This document shows, one piece after another, positions 36,310 through 45,303 of a stretch of 64,000 nt of DNA. The position numbers and the translations under genes were made by a program. Within the stretch, counting starts at the first letter, position 1. Every line of letters starts with the position of its first letter. The notes below the pieces were generated by a model. The model was not told where the DNA came from and did not search any database. It saw only the letters and a list, made by a program, of their open reading frames with translations. Origin of the DNA: Bin5 sp965242905 (GTDB lineage: Bacteria > Chloroflexota > Anaerolineae > Caldilineales > Caldilineaceae); NCBI GenBank assembly GCA_965242905.1, contig CBDETM010000002.1, forward strand, positions 3,596,001-3,660,000. Reading direction: 5' to 3'.

Positions 36310-36423
36310 CCCGTCTGAAACCAAGACTATCCGCGCGGATCCCGCAATCGTATCGTGCCCGTCATGTCTGCCTTTACGCAATACGGAACACGCAAAAAAT
36401 GTCCTCAAATTGAACGCACATCA
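36310..36423. repeat. Dispersed intergenic repeat R2, copy b
   Basis: This block of about 114 bp begins on the minus strand with the TGA stop codon of the MalF-like permease, followed by TGTGCGTTCAATTTGA, then CGTATTGCGTAAAGGCAGAC and finally CTTGGTTTCAGACGG. Copy a at 15870-16000 shares all three blocks in the same order, although it follows a different kind of permease. Confidence 0.6.
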
Positions 36424-37377
36424 GTACGACCACGTCGGACGGATCAACTTTATCTGCAAAATGCTTATGGCCAGGATGAATGCGAACTGCAGCAGAGACG
36501 CGGCCGTTGCCGTACCGAAGCGGATGTCCAGGAAAGCTTCCTGGTAGATCAACATATTATACAGGTAAGTAGAGTTGCCCGGCCCCCCCTCCGAGCCAAA
36601 CAAGACGGTGGGAAGCGTGAACTCCTGCAAAGAGCCGATCGCCAGTAGTACGGTGATCAGCAAAATCGTATGGCCCATCAGGGGCATGGTAATGCGCCAG
36701 AACTGCTGCCACGGATTGGTCCCGTCAACCAGAGCAGCGTCGTACAGTTCCGACGGAATGTTCATCATGCCCGCCGTGAGAATGACAACGTAAAAGCCAA
36801 GCCCCTTCCAGGTGGCGATGATAACTGCGGTTGGCAGTGCCGATGAGGAGCTGGAAAGCCACTGTAGTTCGGGCAACCCTACGCCGCTTAACAGCTTGTT
36901 CAGTTGCCCCACCTCTGGGTCCATCAACATTTTGAATAACAGGGAAACTGCCACCAAAGAGACAACAACCGGAACGAAAATCAGCGCCTGATATACGTTT
37001 CTCCCCCGCCTCACCTTGGACAAGAAGACTGCGATAAGCATGGCCAGAGGCAGATGAAAAATGAACGAATAAATGGCCCATAAGATCGTATTCTTCACCG
37101 ATACCAAAAAGAGGGGATGCTGAGAAATTTTGAGAAAGTTACCTATACCCACAAATGGGCTATTGGTAGGATCAAGCAGCTTATACGCGACCGTCGACAT
37201 ACGAAACGCCTGAATGATCGGCCAGAAGCTGAATATCCAATACCAGATCAGCAACGGCACAATCATCGTGAAGCCGAACCAGAACTGTGGCTTGCGCAGC
37301 GTCTTCTTGACTACGAACCAGGCGCCCATCGTTTCAGTCCGGCCCGAGGCTCCGCTCCCGCCTGCAATTGTCGTCAT
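36421..37377 (-). CDS. Sugar ABC importer permease, MalF-like (cassette 3)
   Basis: This 318-residue protein has the first helix FWFGFTMIVPLLIWYWIFSFWP, about six segments in all and the EAA loop LYDAALVDGTNPWQQFWRITMPLMGHTI. Its TGA stop is the first triplet of repeat R2. It lies directly downstream of the alpha-galactosidase gene, so alpha-galactosides are the best guess for the transported sugar. The start at 37377 has only a weak GGAAAC upstream. Confidence 0.9.
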   Translation of the reverse strand: MTTIAGGSGASGRTETMGAWFVVKKTLRKPQFWFGFTMIVPLLIWYWIFSFWPIIQAFRMSTVAYKLLDPTNSPFVGIGNFLKISQHPLFLVSVKNTILWAIYSFIFHLPLAMLIAVFLSKVRRGRNVYQALIFVPVVVSLVAVSLLFKMLMDPEVGQLNKLLSGVGLPELQWLSSSSSALPTAVIIATWKGLGFYVVILTAGMMNIPSELYDAALVDGTNPWQQFWRITMPLMGHTILLITVLLAIGSLQEFTLPTVLFGSEGGPGNSTYLYNMLIYQEAFLDIRFGTATAASLLQFAFILAISILQIKLIRPTWSY

Positions 37378-37412
37378 TTTCAGTTTCCGTTTTCAGTAAT
37401 GGATGAGCGTCT

Positions 37413-39545
37413 TTACAGCATTCCCGGACCCACCTGATCTACCGCTTCAACGAGTAGCAACTCTGAGGTCAAGGCCGTCTCCAGTCGTGATGTGATGCCA
37501 GTCCGCGTGAGCGCGATTCCGTCGACTTCGCAGCTTTCAGAGCTGTTGTCAAAGGTGACCCGGTAGCGCCTCCCTGGATCAACCCCCCTGAAGCGCAGCA
37601 AGTATTCCGGTTCCGCCGGATCGCTCAAACGAAACAGCCCCGCGATGGCGCGCGTACGGTCTCGCGATGCCAGTTCCAGCACGCCCCAGCCACTCGGCTC
37701 GAATCCCTTGACCACCGGCGTATGATGATAGATTCGGCTGGTCGCATGCATCGGGCGAACGAACTCCTTGTAAACCCGTACGGCATTGCGGATGCGCGCC
37801 TGCTGCACCGTGTTAGGAGCGGCATCCTTGAGGTGAAACCAGTTTAGCGATGGATGCACGAATAGCTGCAGCCGGAACTGAAAATCCAGTTCAGCCGTCC
37901 GCTGCCCCGACTGGCCCATTCCCGCTAGCCGGTCCACCCGCTCCGGCGGCAACGCCATCGACATCCCGTTCGTAATCGAAAACGCCCTCGGCGCTATCTG
38001 CCAGTCGGTCACCCATGTATGGTCAAAATAGCGGACCATGCCCACATCGGTCCGGGCGCCGCCGCTGGCGCAATTCTGAAAGATCACATGCTTGTGACGT
38101 GCAGAAAGCCGTGCGTAAATGCCGTAGACTGCCTCGTAATAGCGCCAGTAGGCGTTCTCAACATACCCTGACTGCTCGCTGTATGCCCCCGCGCCGATAT
38201 TGCCGACGTTGTAGTCCAGCCGGAAGAGGTCCAGCTCGTGCTCCACGATCAGACGGTCGATCTCACTCTCCATCCATTCGGCCACTTCGGGCCTCGTGAG
38301 GTCGATCATGCCGCCCAGCCCGCCCTCGTCACCGTACGGCCGGGCCAGCCACTCAGGACGCTCTGTGGCGATTCTGCTTTCCGGACCGACCCGCTCCCCT
38401 TCCATCCACAGACCAAACTTCATGCTCTTTCCGTGAACATAGTCACGAAACGGCTTCAGGCCCCCCGGGAAACGCTCCATGCTCACCTGCCAGTCGCCTA
38501 CCGTCGCATGCCAGCTCCCGTGGGGCGGCGTATACCAGCTCGCATCGATCAGAAACACCTCCGCGCCCGCATCGGCGCAGGCGTCGATTTCGGAAAAAAT
38601 CAGCTCTGGCGTAAGCTCCTGCTCCGGCCCGATGCCGCTCACGACCAGCCCCGCATGTGCTGGATTCTGTGGCGGAATGACGCTCGTCCGCAAATGGTCG
38701 TGCAGCGCCTGAATGCTGTCGTCGAAATCTCCGATGACAACGCCCAGGTGCATCTCCGGCGTGGTAACCGTCTCGCCTGGCGCGATGACGCGCAGTGGTG
38801 CAGGTCCGTCCGGGCCCGCCCGAAACCAGAGCCGAGACCCCTCCCGGCTGTTTCCGTCGTCCACGTCGAACTCGAAAGCATACCCTCCCGACCATGCTAG
38901 TGTACCCACGAACTGCTCACCGCCCTGGTGATTGCGCAGTACGAAGAAGGGATGTCGGTGGCGGCCGCGTCGGTAACGGCCGTCAATCCGGTAGCCTGCC
39001 CGCGGCAGCGCACGCCAGTCGAAGTCGCCCTCATTGCCCCAGTGCGTGTCAATAAAGTAGCCCACCGCGTAGGGTGACGTCTCGTCATTGATGTCGTACG
39101 CGCACGTCTGCAGCACACCGCTCCACGGGAAGGCCGCCGAAAGCGCAGCCGGTTGCTCGCAGCAGTTCTCGATCTCCAGCCAGCGCGTAAGGATCGGCGT
39201 ACCGTCCAAAAGCGTGTGAACGCGCACGACCACCGGGCGCACCGTGTGCCGCAGTTCCAGTACCGCCTTCAACCTGTTTTCTTCTTCAGTTTGGGAAAAG
39301 TCGCTCCACTCCCAGTGCGATCGCAAGAGCTGCCCGTCCAACTCCACCCAGAACGCCTGCGGCGCCGGATGCGAACCCGCGTCAAACCGTTCCGGTTCAG
39401 GATTCGTGTAACCCGATCCGTTCCAACCCCGCCCTACAAACTGCCCCTGGCTCAAAGATTCCTGGTAAGCCGCCAGTCCCGACCGGTAAGAAATCGTCGG
39501 ATCCGGGTCGTTGGAAAGGAAGATATCGGTGAAAGGCTCGCTCAT
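37413..39545 (-). CDS. Alpha-galactosidase (GH36-like)
   Basis: This 710-residue protein has an N-terminal beta-sandwich (residues 1-290), a TIM barrel and a C-terminal sandwich, the GH36/clan GH-D plan. The likely nucleophile is D444 in LFRLDYNVG, the acid/base D514 in WVTDWQ, with NCASGG (491-496) between them. There is no signal peptide, so it should cut imported alpha-galactosides in the cytoplasm. Genes for two binding proteins lie upstream and two permeases downstream. ATG 39545 is preferred to a GTG 12 bases earlier, but neither has a clear ribosome site. Confidence 0.85.
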   Translation of the reverse strand: MSEPFTDIFLSNDPDPTISYRSGLAAYQESLSQGQFVGRGWNGSGYTNPEPERFDAGSHPAPQAFWVELDGQLLRSHWEWSDFSQTEEENRLKAVLELRHTVRPVVVRVHTLLDGTPILTRWLEIENCCEQPAALSAAFPWSGVLQTCAYDINDETSPYAVGYFIDTHWGNEGDFDWRALPRAGYRIDGRYRRGRHRHPFFVLRNHQGGEQFVGTLAWSGGYAFEFDVDDGNSREGSRLWFRAGPDGPAPLRVIAPGETVTTPEMHLGVVIGDFDDSIQALHDHLRTSVIPPQNPAHAGLVVSGIGPEQELTPELIFSEIDACADAGAEVFLIDASWYTPPHGSWHATVGDWQVSMERFPGGLKPFRDYVHGKSMKFGLWMEGERVGPESRIATERPEWLARPYGDEGGLGGMIDLTRPEVAEWMESEIDRLIVEHELDLFRLDYNVGNIGAGAYSEQSGYVENAYWRYYEAVYGIYARLSARHKHVIFQNCASGGARTDVGMVRYFDHTWVTDWQIAPRAFSITNGMSMALPPERVDRLAGMGQSGQRTAELDFQFRLQLFVHPSLNWFHLKDAAPNTVQQARIRNAVRVYKEFVRPMHATSRIYHHTPVVKGFEPSGWGVLELASRDRTRAIAGLFRLSDPAEPEYLLRFRGVDPGRRYRVTFDNSSESCEVDGIALTRTGITSRLETALTSELLLVEAVDQVGPGML

Positions 39546-39599
39546 GTCCTGACCCACATTCGAGACGCGTTATCACTTTGGGGAGTGGAAAAAGAGTGA

Positions 39600-39664
39600 G
39601 CCGCAAGAGGCGAGGGCGCCCCCCATCCTCTCACTCCTCACTCCTCTCCACTCTCTACTCGATT
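39600..39664. repeat. Low-complexity tract, CTCTCC type, after a stop codon
   Basis: After the TAG stop at 39665 the minus strand reads GAGTAGAGAGTGGAGAGGAG and continues with GTGAG words; GGAGTG/CACTCC and GAGTGAG/CTCACTC pairs allow an imperfect hairpin. A similar tract follows the next binding-protein gene (41131-41239). Confidence 0.55.
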
Positions 39665-41062
39665 CTACGGTTCTACTCCCAGCTCGCGAACGTCGCTAAC
39701 CCATTCCTGGTACTGCGCTTCGCACCGGGACTGGATCAACTCCACCGCTTCCTCGCTGCTGATATTGCCCTGCCGTACTTCCGAGCATCCTTCGCCGATC
39801 GCCGCGCCAATCTCGCCGATCGAGCCGAAACCGACACCCTCGAAAGTGGTCTGCGGCAACAGGTGCTCCTGCAAAACCTTCGTCAACTGCACCAGCGGTC
39901 CATCCGGATCGTTGTCCACGAAGTGGTCGTAGCTGCCGACCAGGCCCTTCCATGCAGTATTCGGCTGTCCCCCATAGATCATGGCGTACGAGGTCTGCCC
40001 TTCGTCCGTCACCAGCATGCGCAGGAACTCGATCGCCATATCCGGACTCTTCGCCTGCTTCAGCGAGATGAACCCCCAACCGCCTTCACCGCAGAATATC
40101 GGCGGTTCGCCTTCATGGATCATCGGCGCGCCCGCCATGCGATACGTGTAGCCCAGGTCCCAGGCGATCGGCATCGAAGGCGTGCCGTTCCCGCGCGCCA
40201 GCGCCACCTTGCCGGCAAGCGCCGCATCGACGTGGTTCTGGTCCAACTGCGTCTCGATGCCCAATTCCACCGGGCCCTCAACAAACAGCCGCATCGCCTC
40301 CACACCCTCTTCGGTATTGATGTTGAACTGCTTGTTCTCAAGGTCCCACCAGTCCATGCCCTTGGGGTCCAGCAGCGTTCGCAGGATGCCGAGATAGCTC
40401 ATGTCATCCCAACCCTGGCTGCTCAGGCCCCACTTGGTCACTTTGCCGTCCTCTTCGACATGCAAAGCCTTCCCCAACTCCCACATGCTCTCGTAGCTCT
40501 CGAAGTAGACCTCACCGTTCAAAGGCGGATACTGGTCCTCCAGCCCCAGCGCAATCACATCCTCACTGGGAACGTTGACCATGTTGCCCACGCCGTTACA
40601 CTCGGTCGGCACGCCCCAGATCTCGCCCTGCCACATGTAGGCGCCAATCGCGTCGCCCACAAAGTCCTCATCAGGGTCCACATCCATGTGGTTGTAGACC
40701 TGCTCCGTGCACGGGACCAGAGCTTGGTGCAGATGCAGACTAGTCAACTGTTCACCCATAATGCAGGCCACGTCCGGCTGCGTTCCCGCCGCCAACGCGG
40801 CAATCACCTTAGGCGGGATCGGCCAAGCCTGCGGCTGTACCTCAAACGTCCCCCCGCCCTGCGACGCGAACAGGTCGGAAAGTCGCTGGTACGCCTCAAC
40901 GTGCGGGTCGTATTGCAAGCCCCACATGACACCCTCACGTTGCTCCCTGGGCACTGCTGCCACGCCGCCTGCCATTTCCGTGCCCGGCGCAACGCAAGCC
41001 GCCAGGAGACTGGCTCCCGCCGCCCCCACCGAGACTTTCAGAAAATCTCTTCGACTGTGCAT
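39665..41062 (-). CDS. Sugar ABC importer substrate-binding lipoprotein (cassette 3, copy 1)
   Basis: This 465-residue protein begins MHSRRDFLKVSVGAAGASLL with twin arginines and a lipobox LAAC. AAAGGAGGGAG precedes ATG 41062. The body is a family-1 sugar-binding protein (AAGTQPDVACIMGEQLTSLH, GWDDMSYLGILRTLLD, FEGVGFGSIGEIGAAIGEG). It is a tandem duplicate of the next gene (41240-42646); by eye about four of five residues match. The two copies may bind different sugars or give a gene-dosage effect. Confidence 0.9.
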   Translation of the reverse strand: MHSRRDFLKVSVGAAGASLLAACVAPGTEMAGGVAAVPREQREGVMWGLQYDPHVEAYQRLSDLFASQGGGTFEVQPQAWPIPPKVIAALAAGTQPDVACIMGEQLTSLHLHQALVPCTEQVYNHMDVDPDEDFVGDAIGAYMWQGEIWGVPTECNGVGNMVNVPSEDVIALGLEDQYPPLNGEVYFESYESMWELGKALHVEEDGKVTKWGLSSQGWDDMSYLGILRTLLDPKGMDWWDLENKQFNINTEEGVEAMRLFVEGPVELGIETQLDQNHVDAALAGKVALARGNGTPSMPIAWDLGYTYRMAGAPMIHEGEPPIFCGEGGWGFISLKQAKSPDMAIEFLRMLVTDEGQTSYAMIYGGQPNTAWKGLVGSYDHFVDNDPDGPLVQLTKVLQEHLLPQTTFEGVGFGSIGEIGAAIGEGCSEVRQGNISSEEAVELIQSRCEAQYQEWVSDVRELGVEP

Positions 41063-41132
41063 CTCTCCCTCCTTTGTCTAGGATCTTCAGCCAAGCTAGT
41101 CTGGAACACTCTCTGAGCAATATAGACACGAA

Positions 41133-41228
41133 GCGGAGAGGAAGAGTTGCTCTCTCTTCTCTCTCCTCTCCGCCCTCTCCTCAACACAAGGAGTGGAGAG
41201 CGAGAGGCGTTCTCTCTCCTCTCCACTC
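41133..41228 (-). terminator. Double purine-rich stem-loop behind a binding-protein gene
   Basis: Two hairpins lie between the tandem binding-protein genes: GAGTGGAGAG (41191-41200) with CTCTCCACTC (41219-41228), and GCGGAGAGGA (41133-41142) with TCCTCTCCGC (41164-41173), each a perfect 10-bp stem. They are built from the CTCTCC-type tract. No U-run follows. Confidence 0.6.
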
Positions 41229-41239
41229 TCTCCTCGCAC

Positions 41240-42646
41240 TTACGGTTCCAAGCCCAGTTCGCGCACGTCGCTCACATACTCTTCGTACTGAGCCTCGCAA
41301 CGAGTCTGGATCAACTCCACGGCTTCCTCGCTGCCGATGTTCCCCTGCCGCACCTCTGACGCGCCTTCCGTGATCGCAGAACCGATTTCGGCAATCGAGC
41401 CGAATCCCACGCCCTCGAAAGTCGTCAGTGGCTGCAGATGCTCCTGCAGGATCTTCGCCATACCCACCTGGGGACCGTCAGGATCAGGGTGGGTGAAGTG
41501 ATCATAGACGCCGACCAGGTCCTTCCAGGAAGTGTGGACTGCACCGCCGTAGATCTTCGCGTATTCAAGCTGCCCTTCATGCGTCACCAACATGCGCAGG
41601 AACTCAATCGCCATGTCGGGGTTATGCGACTGCTTCAGCGAAATGAAGCCCCATCCGCCCTCTCCGGCGAACAGAGGCAATTCGCCTTCAAAGACCATCG
41701 GCGCCCCGCACATTACGTACGTGTAGCCCAGCTCCCAGGACATCGGCAGCGATGGTGTACCGTTCCCGCGCGCCAGAGCAACCTTGCCCGCTAGGGCAGC
41801 GTCGACATGCGACTGGTCCAGTTGGGTCTCGATACCCATCTCCACCGGTGTCTCGACGTAGAGCCGCATCGCCTCGACGCCCTCTTCCGTATTGATATTG
41901 AACTGCTTATTCTCCAGGTCCCACCAGTCCATGCCCTTCTTGTCAAGCAGCGTCCGCAAGATGCCGAGATAGCTCATGTCGTCCCAGCCCTGGCTGCTCA
42001 GGCCCCACTTCACGACCTTGCCGTCCTCTTCCACCTGCAACGCCTGCGCCAGCTCCCACATGCTCGGATAGCTCTCGAAGAAGACCTCCCCGTTCAACGG
42101 CGGGTACTGGTCCTCCAACCCAAGTGCAATCACATCTTCGCTGGGAACGTTCACCATGTTGCCGACGCCATTGGCCTCGGTCGGCACGCCCCAGATCTCG
42201 CCCTGCCACGTGTACGCGCCGATCGCGTCACCCACAAAGGATTCGTCAGGGTCCACACCCATGTGATTGTAGACCTGCTCCGTGCAGGGGACCAGCGCCT
42301 GGTGCAGATGCAAGCTCGTCAGCTGTTCGCCCATGATGCAGGCTACGTCCGGCTGTGTCCCTGCCGCCAGCGCGGCAATCACCTTGGGCGGAATCGGCCA
42401 CGCCTGCGGCTGCACTTCGTAGGTCCCCCCGCCCTGCGACTCGAACAGATCGGCAAGCCGCTGGTACGCTTCCACGTGGGGGTCATACTGCAATCCCCAC
42501 AGCACGCCCTGCCGCTGATCACTGGGTATCGCAGCACCTCCGTCCGCAGGCGCCATTGGCGCCGCGCACGCCGCCAGCAGGCCAACACCCGCTGCGCCCG
42601 CCGTCGTCCTCAATACTTCTCTGCGACTGTACAACTTTCTGGACAT
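41240..42646 (-). CDS. Sugar ABC importer substrate-binding lipoprotein (cassette 3, copy 2)
   Basis: This 468-residue protein begins MSRKLYSRREVLRTTAGAAG with a twin-arginine leader and lipobox LAAC. CAGGAGGG precedes ATG 42646. It is nearly the same as copy 1 after the leader (GLQYDPHVEAYQRLADLFES, IPPKVIAALAAGTQPDVACI). It is the first gene of the whole minus-strand run and probably the first of the alpha-galactoside operon. Differences from copy 1 concentrate in the leader and in surface stretches such as CNGVG versus ANGVG. Confidence 0.9.
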   Translation of the reverse strand: MSRKLYSRREVLRTTAGAAGVGLLAACAAPMAPADGGAAIPSDQRQGVLWGLQYDPHVEAYQRLADLFESQGGGTYEVQPQAWPIPPKVIAALAAGTQPDVACIMGEQLTSLHLHQALVPCTEQVYNHMGVDPDESFVGDAIGAYTWQGEIWGVPTEANGVGNMVNVPSEDVIALGLEDQYPPLNGEVFFESYPSMWELAQALQVEEDGKVVKWGLSSQGWDDMSYLGILRTLLDKKGMDWWDLENKQFNINTEEGVEAMRLYVETPVEMGIETQLDQSHVDAALAGKVALARGNGTPSLPMSWELGYTYVMCGAPMVFEGELPLFAGEGGWGFISLKQSHNPDMAIEFLRMLVTHEGQLEYAKIYGGAVHTSWKDLVGVYDHFTHPDPDGPQVGMAKILQEHLQPLTTFEGVGFGSIAEIGSAITEGASEVRQGNIGSEEAVELIQTRCEAQYEEYVSDVRELGLEP

Positions 42647-43238
42647 CTTGTCCCTCCTGAAAGAAAGTGAGTTTGAACACAGTTAATGCGTTCGTTTGAG
42701 GAGATACCTATCGCAATTGGGGCCATGTACAATGAAGCCAGGTTGTTCGGTATGGCTGCAACCGCACCGGCCGCCGAAGGGGCCGCGATCCAATGCACTG
42801 CAGTTTGGCCTGAAAGGCATTCGATGAACCGCAGGCAATTCTCGTTTCAGAACAGTGGCCAGTGGTTGAGGCCTATAAGAGATACAACAGCCGGCTCGAT
42901 TTACGGCTGTCCTGATTCGGGTTTAGTTCATGTGGAGCCGAGCATGGAAGGCTAAATCGTGAATTGACGGGTCCGGCGGATGTACTATACAATCGTTCCT
43001 GATTGTCGCCAACTGCCAAAAAATTGCGTTATATCGACCCCAGAATGGCGGCGCCGCTATCTTATCACCGTCGTCAGCAATATCACAACAGTAAAAATTC
43101 AACCCGGTTGCCGCCGGTGGCGTTGGCCTCGCCCGTCTGATCTACCAACTTTCCCACGGTCCCCAAGTTTACCATTGGACATCTCAGGGCGTGGGAGACG
43201 ACTTATTGCTGACACACAATAATCCCAGGAGGGTTGCT
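42647..43238. other. Divergent intergenic region, 592 bp
   Basis: This gap separates the start of the long minus-strand gene run from the first plus-strand gene, so it should carry promoters in both directions. A plus-strand candidate is listed at 42964-42993. No convincing minus-strand promoter was identified. A TGTA-CTA-TACA palindrome lies in the plus candidate. No small gene is supported here. Confidence 0.5.
42964..42993 (+). promoter_or_regulatory. Possible sigma70-type promoter
   Basis: TTGACG (42964-42969) is followed by TATACA (42986-42991, 16-base spacing) or TACAAT (42988-42993, 18-base spacing). It would leave a leader of about 240 bases for the gene at 43239, which is long but possible. 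Confidence 0.4.
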
Positions 43239-44822
43239 ATGGCACGGAGAACGAATTGGACATGGATGGTGCTGGTCCTCGTGTTGGCCCTTGTACTGTC
43301 AGGCTGTCAACCGGTACAACCGGCCGCCCCCGGCGACGATGCCGCAATGGCCGGCGAAGAAGTGGTCATCGCCGTCGGCATCGAGCCGGTCAGCCTGGAC
43401 GCCTGGCGCTCCTTCGCCGGCACCGGCGGACCCGGCTTTCGCAACGCCATCGAGCAGTTGATCAACCGTGATTTCACCACCGGTGAGTTCGTCCCCATCT
43501 TGGCCACCTCCTGGGAGCGGCTTAACGACACCACAATCCGCTTCACGCTACGCGAGGGCGTCACCTTCCACGACGGCTCTCCATTTAACGCTGAAGCCGC
43601 CGCCGCCAGCATCAACCACACCTTCGACGCCGACAACGCCTTCGACCTGCTCGACTTCCTCGGCACGATGAGCGCCGAAGCCGTCGACGAATACACACTC
43701 GATATATCAACGCCGGAACCCGACCCCATCCTACTCGGCAAGGTCGAGTGGGTAGGCATCTCCTCAGCCAGGCAGCTGGCCGAAGATCCCGACTCCTACC
43801 ATACCGAACTAATCGGCACCGGCCCCTACAAGTATGTCGAGTGGCGCAAGGGCGAGTCGATCACCTACGAGGCCAACCCCGACTGGTGGGGCCTGTCCCA
43901 TACAGAAGACGCGCGCGGCGCGCAAACCTTCAAGACTGTTACGATTCGATTCCTGCAGGAGGACCAGGTGCGGGTCGCCGCCGTGCAAGCCGGCGAGGTC
44001 GATCTGGCCGCGTTCATCACACCCGAACAGTGCCAGCTGCTCGACGCCGAAGCTGACGCCAGCTGCGTGTCCGCCCCCAGCGTCGAGACGATCTTCATCC
44101 GCATGGATACCAATAGCCCGCTACTGTCCGACCAGCGCGTCCGCCTGGCCTTCCAGTTGGCTATCGACAAAGAGGCCATCGTCGACAGCATCCTCGGCGG
44201 CGCGGCTACCGTCGCCAGCCAGATAGTCAACTCCTCCGCCACCGGCCACGACCCCAGCCTGGAGCCCTATCCCTACGACCCGGACCAGGCCCGAGAGCTC
44301 CTGGCCGCCGCGGCTGCAGACGGCGTACCCGTCGACATGGAGATCACGCTCGGCGCACGCCATGCCGTCTTCCCCAGAATTGACGAAGTCATTCAGGCCG
44401 TCGCTTCCATGCTCACCGACGTCGGCTTCAGCGTAACCACCACCTTCTACGATCCCGAAGGCTTCGGACAGGTGATGCTGATCAACATCAAGGACGTTCC
44501 CGAAGACCGGAACTTCGTCGCCATCCACCTGCATGGCAACGAAATCATGGACTACGCCTCTTCCTACCGCTTCTATTACTCCTGCGAGGGCATCCTCTCT
44601 GTCTACTGCAACGAGGAAGCCGATGCCGTCTGGATGAAGGCCCTTCCCCTCACCGGAGACGAGCGTGAAATGACGCTGCAGGAGCTCAGCCGGATAGTGC
44701 ACGAGGATGTCGCTATAGGTTACATAGGCCACCTCGATCTCGCTTACGGCCTCGGCGGCCGGATCGAATGGGCGCCTCAGCTTGATCACCGCATCCTCGT
44801 CAAGGAGATGATCCTGAAGTAA
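43239..44822 (+). CDS. ABC importer substrate-binding lipoprotein, family 5 (orphan)
   Basis: This 527-residue protein starts MARRTNWTWMVLVLVLALVL with lipobox LSGC. CAGGAGGG precedes ATG 43239. It looks like the NikA/DppA group: DTTIRFTLREGVTFHDGSPF, TGPYKYVEWRKGESITYEAN and VRLAFQLAIDKEAIVDSILGG. No permease or ATPase genes follow; a terminator-like hairpin lies downstream. It may feed an importer encoded elsewhere, or serve the ATPase-less set at 50676-54568. Confidence 0.88.
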   Translation: MARRTNWTWMVLVLVLALVLSGCQPVQPAAPGDDAAMAGEEVVIAVGIEPVSLDAWRSFAGTGGPGFRNAIEQLINRDFTTGEFVPILATSWERLNDTTIRFTLREGVTFHDGSPFNAEAAAASINHTFDADNAFDLLDFLGTMSAEAVDEYTLDISTPEPDPILLGKVEWVGISSARQLAEDPDSYHTELIGTGPYKYVEWRKGESITYEANPDWWGLSHTEDARGAQTFKTVTIRFLQEDQVRVAAVQAGEVDLAAFITPEQCQLLDAEADASCVSAPSVETIFIRMDTNSPLLSDQRVRLAFQLAIDKEAIVDSILGGAATVASQIVNSSATGHDPSLEPYPYDPDQARELLAAAAADGVPVDMEITLGARHAVFPRIDEVIQAVASMLTDVGFSVTTTFYDPEGFGQVMLINIKDVPEDRNFVAIHLHGNEIMDYASSYRFYYSCEGILSVYCNEEADAVWMKALPLTGDEREMTLQELSRIVHEDVAIGYIGHLDLAYGLGGRIEWAPQLDHRILVKEMILK

Positions 44823-44891
44823 GACGATTCAGTCCTATGGTCTTCTGCTGCATGTGACAAGAGCGGCTTCTGCCGCTACAATGTGCGCACC

Positions 44892-44929
44892 AATCGACCG
44901 CGGCGCTGCCGCTAGCGTCGCGGTCGATT
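44892..44929 (+). terminator. Rho-independent terminator candidate
   Basis: A 16-bp stem (AATCGACCGCGGCGCT with AGCGTCGCGGTCGATT, one G-T pair) has a 6-base loop and runs straight into TTTTCGC. It lies 70 bases after the stop at 44822 and should end the single-gene transcript. Confidence 0.75.
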
Positions 44930-45034
44930 TTCGCAACAGACCGGTCCGCGCCCTGCGAAACTGTTATCAGGGACGTAAATTGTACAAGCGCTTACGCGCT
45001 AAATGGATGGTGCCGGATATAGTGGAGACTGACA

Positions 45035-45247
45035 ATGAAGGAAAGCGGCCGGACAGGAATCATTTTAGCAGGCATGATCGGAGGCGCTCTGCTGGGCGGC
45101 GTCTTTGCCTGGCTATCCAGCGCGCGTAGAGAAGAGGACGGCGAGACAGCTCTCGAAACCATCGGCCCCGCCGAATACTTCCAACTCGGTATCGGCGTCC
45201 TCACTCTGGCGCGGCAGTTTCAGTCTCTGCTCCAGCGAAAATTGTGA
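45035..45247 (+). CDS. Small membrane protein (70 aa) with glycine-zipper helix
   Basis: This 70-residue protein has one membrane helix, GIILAGMIGGALLGGVFAWL, with small residues spaced as in glycine zippers, then a charged stretch (SSARREEDGE) and an amphipathic tail (LGIGVLTLARQFQSLLQRKL). GGAG precedes ATG 45035. It sits 56 bases before the ferredoxin reductase gene and is probably co-transcribed. It resembles YtxH-like peptides in layout only. A role in anchoring or assembling membrane complexes is speculation. Confidence 0.6.
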   Translation: MKESGRTGIILAGMIGGALLGGVFAWLSSARREEDGETALETIGPAEYFQLGIGVLTLARQFQSLLQRKL

Positions 45248-45303
45248 AATTCGCTGCCATATTGTAGTTTGTACCCAGGAATAAACTCCAAGAGGAAATT
45301 GCA

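Noticed and set aside
39578..41116. 512-residue plus-strand open frame
   Set aside because: Antisense to the binding protein at 39665-41062; the composition is that of a shadow frame.
41133..41239. CRISPR-like or tandem repeat array
   Set aside because: The words are irregular, without constant repeat and spacer lengths; they belong to the simple-tract family and form hairpins.
42686..42955. 89-residue plus-strand frame as a small gene
   Set aside because: No ribosome site, no recognisable pattern, and it lies in the expected divergent promoter region.
44892..44929. tRNA or small structured RNA
   Set aside because: The structure is one long stem with a short loop and T-run, without cloverleaf arms.
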